Position numbers and translations under genes: made by a program
The notes under the pieces: generated by a model
What the model was told of the DNA's origin: nothing
The model's input: the letters and a program-made list of their open reading frames with translations, nothing else
Databases searched by the model: none
Part shown: one piece after another, positions 5,610-7,386 of the stretch
Numbering within the stretch: the stretch's first letter is position 1
Layout: every line of letters begins with the position of its first letter
NCBI GenBank assembly: GCA_003164475.1
Contig: PLTL01000210.1
Coordinates: 15,461-22,846 of the forward strand
From: Candidatus Dormiibacterota bacterium
GTDB lineage: Bacteria; Chloroflexota; Dormibacteria; UBA8260; Bog-877
DNA: 7,386 bases
Direction: 5' to 3'

Positions 5610-6830
5610 CTAGGTCCCCTCGGACGGGTCCGCCGCCGGCGGCGGGGGCGGTATCGCCGGCGCGACTTGCGCCGCCTCCTGTCCTGCCCGATGGGCCTGG
5701 CGCTGCCGGGCCACCTGGAGCAGGTTGTCGTGCTCAGCGCTGGGCACGCGGTGGGGCGGGCGCACCGGCACCAGCGACGACTCCAGTCGCCCCTGGCGAG
5801 GCCCGGACCACGGTCCCGGCGGGGCCTCGACCATGGCGGCCAGGCGATAGGCCATGGTCTCGTAGTTGACGCGCCAGCCGCGGAAGTGGGGCCAGGCCTC
5901 CTCTGCGCTCCTCTCCGGCTTCCACCCGACCGCGCGCACCCGCTTGACGCCGAATTCGAAATCGCCGAACTGGAGCTCGATCGGGGCATCGGGCAGCGGG
6001 TCCGCCGAGAAGGGGATCCCGCTGACGTTGCAGAGCCTGCGCAGGCAGACGACCCCCATCCGCAGAAAGGGGCGGGCCGAGGAGGGAGCCGTCAGCGGGT
6101 TGAGGGCCAGTTGCATCGCCGCGGCGTCCATGCAGGCCAGCAGGGCCAGGATCCAGGACGTCCGTGGCTCCGGCGAGCGGAAGTAGAGCAGGGTGCTGTA
6201 GCTGGTGTGGCTCTCGGCAACGTCGGCCGCCCACTGCTCCCAGTCGTGGTAGAGGTCGGCCAGATGTTCGAGGTTGTCGATCAGCGCGTGGCGAGCGAGG
6301 ATCTCTGGCCCCCAGGGCGGGGACCCGCTGCTGCTGTCCAGCATGGTCACCAAGGTCTCCCGGCGGTTGAAGGACCCGTAGAGGGTGGGTAGGTAGGAGA
6401 TCTGGAGCGCCACCACGATCACCCCCGACGCGGACTCCAGGAAAGCGATGGCGGTCGACAGCCCGCTCTCGGCGCGGGACAACCCCAGGGGCAGGATCGA
6501 CGAGGCGCTCAGCCTGATCGCCGCGGAGTAGGCCCCCTTGCCGCTGCACCAGAAGAGCAGGCTGTAGCCCAGCACCAGCAGCCCGATCCAGACCACCAGC
6601 CGGAGCACCAGGAAGAGAGGAGCTCCCTGGGCGAGGATCAGATCGCGGTCCATGTAGTCGGATCGGGTCCTGGCCACGAAGGTGGTGGCCCCCTGGACCG
6701 CCCACGCGGTCATGGCCGAGAGCCGCGAGGGCACGGCCCTCGGGACGATCACCGTCCGGATCACGCTGCCCAGGGTGCCGAAGGTGAGGAAGAGCCCGAC
6801 CAGGAGGGCGACGAGCCGCGCCACGATCAT
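5610..6830 (-). CDS. Conserved actinobacterial membrane protein, pore-loop/K+-channel-like but without a canonical selectivity filter
   Basis: The protein has 406 residues from the ATG at 6828-6830; a TTG at 6857 would add nine residues and has no ribosome binding site. GAGG stands only a few bases before the ATG. Hydrophobic helices are predicted at about 3-24, 70-94 and 124-147, followed by the tract YLPTLYGSFNRRETLV and a soluble region with NLEHLADLYHDWEQWAADVAESHTSY, LLYFRSP and AWPHFRGWRVNYE. From memory, this resembles actinobacterial proteins often named 'two pore domain potassium channel family'. The segment between helices two and three (about 98-120) sits where a pore helix and filter would be, but it reads SSILPLGLSR instead of TxGYG. 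Potassium conduction is therefore doubtful. The last about 70 residues are Pro/Gln/Ala-rich and probably disordered, beginning after PPGPWSGPR. The gene is convergent with the aldolase genes and appears unrelated to them. A membrane-anchored sensor is an alternative role. Confidence 0.8.
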   Translation of the reverse strand: MIVARLVALLVGLFLTFGTLGSVIRTVIVPRAVPSRLSAMTAWAVQGATTFVARTRSDYMDRDLILAQGAPLFLVLRLVVWIGLLVLGYSLLFWCSGKGAYSAAIRLSASSILPLGLSRAESGLSTAIAFLESASGVIVVALQISYLPTLYGSFNRRETLVTMLDSSSGSPPWGPEILARHALIDNLEHLADLYHDWEQWAADVAESHTSYSTLLYFRSPEPRTSWILALLACMDAAAMQLALNPLTAPSSARPFLRMGVVCLRRLCNVSGIPFSADPLPDAPIELQFGDFEFGVKRVRAVGWKPERSAEEAWPHFRGWRVNYETMAYRLAAMVEAPPGPWSGPRQGRLESSLVPVRPPHRVPSAEHDNLLQVARQRQAHRAGQEAAQVAPAIPPPPPAADPSEGT

Positions 6831-7227
6831 GGCCTCAACTTCTAGCAGATCGCCCAAGCGCGAGGGGCTCGGCCCGGCGGCTGGAGCGCCGCCTCGGGGC
6901 CAGCGAAGGCCGCAGCGCTGCCGCGGTGAGGCGCTGGCACCTGGCCTGGCCCCACCTCTCGCAGGCTTGCCCCGGGCCTGCAGGTGGCGGGTCGGCCGCA
7001 GGGCTGGATGTCGCCAGGCACGGGCCGCTGAGGCGGCAACTCTGGGTGCGGAGGTCGGGTCGGCCGGTGGGAAGCGACCGAGGCCAGGGACTTGGAGTCA
7101 GCGGGTGGCGGTTCTCCGCGGATGCGAACTCGCCAGTCCCCCGACGCCCCGATGCGCCCGCCTCGAAGAGGCCGACGCCCTCCGGATTGACTGCGGGGAA
7201 AGGCGCCCTAGGTCCCATAGGGTTTTG
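6831..7227. other. Gap between the pore-like gene and the IS110-type transposase end
   Basis: No convincing gene lies here. The 5' leader of the pore-like gene must lie in its left part, and the outer end of an IS110-family element in its right part. The strongest structure is the stem-loop at 6952-6987. A 10-bp palindrome GCAGCGCTGC lies at 6912-6921, about 80 bp upstream of the pore-like gene. I cannot place a promoter. Confidence 0.5.
6952..6987. repeat. Strong bulged stem-loop (12 base pairs)
   Basis: CCACCT (6952-6957) and GCAGGC (6961-6966), separated by a three-base bulge, pair with the continuous GCCTGCAGGTGG (6976-6987) around a nine-base loop. All 12 pairs are Watson-Crick. It could be a terminator for transcripts leaving the transposase, a leader structure of the pore-like gene, or part of a structured RNA. 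No T-run follows on either strand. Confidence 0.45.
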
Positions 7228-7386
7228 TCAAGCCCGGTAGCTGGGGTCGAAGGGCTGGCCGTTGCGCCAGACTCCCCAGACCAGGCTCAGCGACTTGCTC
7301 ATGCAGTGCCCGAGGGCGTTCATCTTCGACTTGCCAGCCTCTCGCTTGCGCCGGTAGTGCGCCGCGATCACGGGGTTGTGCTGGGT
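7190..7386 (-). mobile_element. End of an IS110-family insertion sequence (left boundary approximate)
   Basis: The element is placed by its transposase end. Directly after the stop, read on the minus strand, comes TTGACAAAACCCTATGGGA, which resembles the short 3' tails I associate with actinobacterial IS110 elements. The complementary CCCTA/TAGGG pair (7206-7210 with 7218-7222) can fold just after the stop. IS110 elements have no conserved terminal inverted repeats, so the exact end cannot be set; 7190 is an estimate. If the element is of the IS1111 subgroup, its non-coding end would be longer and could reach further left. Confidence 0.5.
7228..7386 (-). CDS. IS110-family transposase, C-terminal fragment (cut by the right edge)
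   Basis: The last 52 codons and TGA stop (7228-7230) are visible on the minus strand. The residues HNPVIAAHYRRKREAGKSK, then MNALGHCMSKSLSLVWGVWRNG and finally QPFDPSYRA, match the usual end of IS110/IS116/IS902-type transposases: an NPVI..Y motif, a basic GKxK..AL turn, a helix and a terminal PFDP. These DEDD-type enzymes move an element without classic inverted repeats, guided in known members by a bridge RNA encoded in the element. The N-terminal catalytic domain lies outside the window, so it is not known whether the gene is intact. It was missed by length filters because only this short piece is present. Confidence 0.85.
   Translation of the reverse strand, partial: TQHNPVIAAHYRRKREAGKSKMNALGHCMSKSLSLVWGVWRNGQPFDPSYRA

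Noticed and set aside
6490..6540. Calling the minus-strand membrane protein a functional potassium channel
   Set aside because: The place of the selectivity filter lacks TxGYG or a close variant, so only the architecture supports the name.
5734..6705. Minus-strand open frame of 323 codons overlapping the pore-like gene in another frame
   Set aside because: The frame at 5610-6830 has hydrophobic helices and family motifs; this one is Gly/Arg/Pro-rich noise.
1..7386. CRISPR array, toxin-antitoxin pair, defence system or biosynthetic cluster
   Set aside because: No regularly spaced repeats, no small paired genes and no characteristic domains were seen anywhere in the window.

Overview
This is a high-GC bacterial window. 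It most resembles Actinomycetota or a related high-GC Gram-positive lineage. The grounds are the style of the FtsX-like permease (a charged/Trp cytoplasmic start followed by an Ala/Val-rich helix), a pore-protein family that I know mainly from Actinobacteria, GGAG-type ribosome binding sites, and GTG/ATG starts. Genus-level placement is not possible from the sequence alone. Coding density is low, with four gene-poor gaps of roughly 290-1250 bp.

Layout, left to right: (1) the N-terminal part of an FtsX/MacB-type ABC-transporter permease on the minus strand, cut by the left edge; (2) about 1.25 kb without a convincing gene, ending in a perfect 17-bp palindrome about 106 bp before the next gene; (3) a plus-strand carbohydrate-catabolism cluster made of an FGGY-family sugar kinase, a 418-bp hairpin-rich gap, and two tightly coupled DeoC-family aldolase paralogues 11 bp apart; (4) a 288-bp convergent interval with three stem-loops; (5) a minus-strand membrane protein that looks like a two-TM/pore-loop channel relative without a recognisable K+ selectivity filter; (6) a gap with a strong bulged stem-loop; (7) the C-terminal 52 residues of an IS110-family transposase on the minus strand, cut by the right edge.

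The coherent biology is the kinase-aldolase cluster. The probable logic is that a sugar is phosphorylated by the FGGY kinase and the phosphosugar is then cleaved retro-aldol by the DeoC-family enzyme(s). The second DeoC keeps the full Schiff-base apparatus (Asp94, Lys157, Lys189). The first keeps Asp95 and Lys157 but has Met185 where the second, proton-relay lysine should be, and it also has altered substrate and phosphate loops. The pair therefore looks like an active enzyme plus a diverged partner, or two enzymes with different chemistry. The substrate cannot be read from the sequence. No transporter or regulator for the cluster is visible in the window.

No RNA gene, CRISPR array or clear defence system was found. 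The points most worth following up are the asymmetric DeoC pair, the 17-bp palindrome and shared sequence blocks in front of both transcription segments, and the filterless pore protein.
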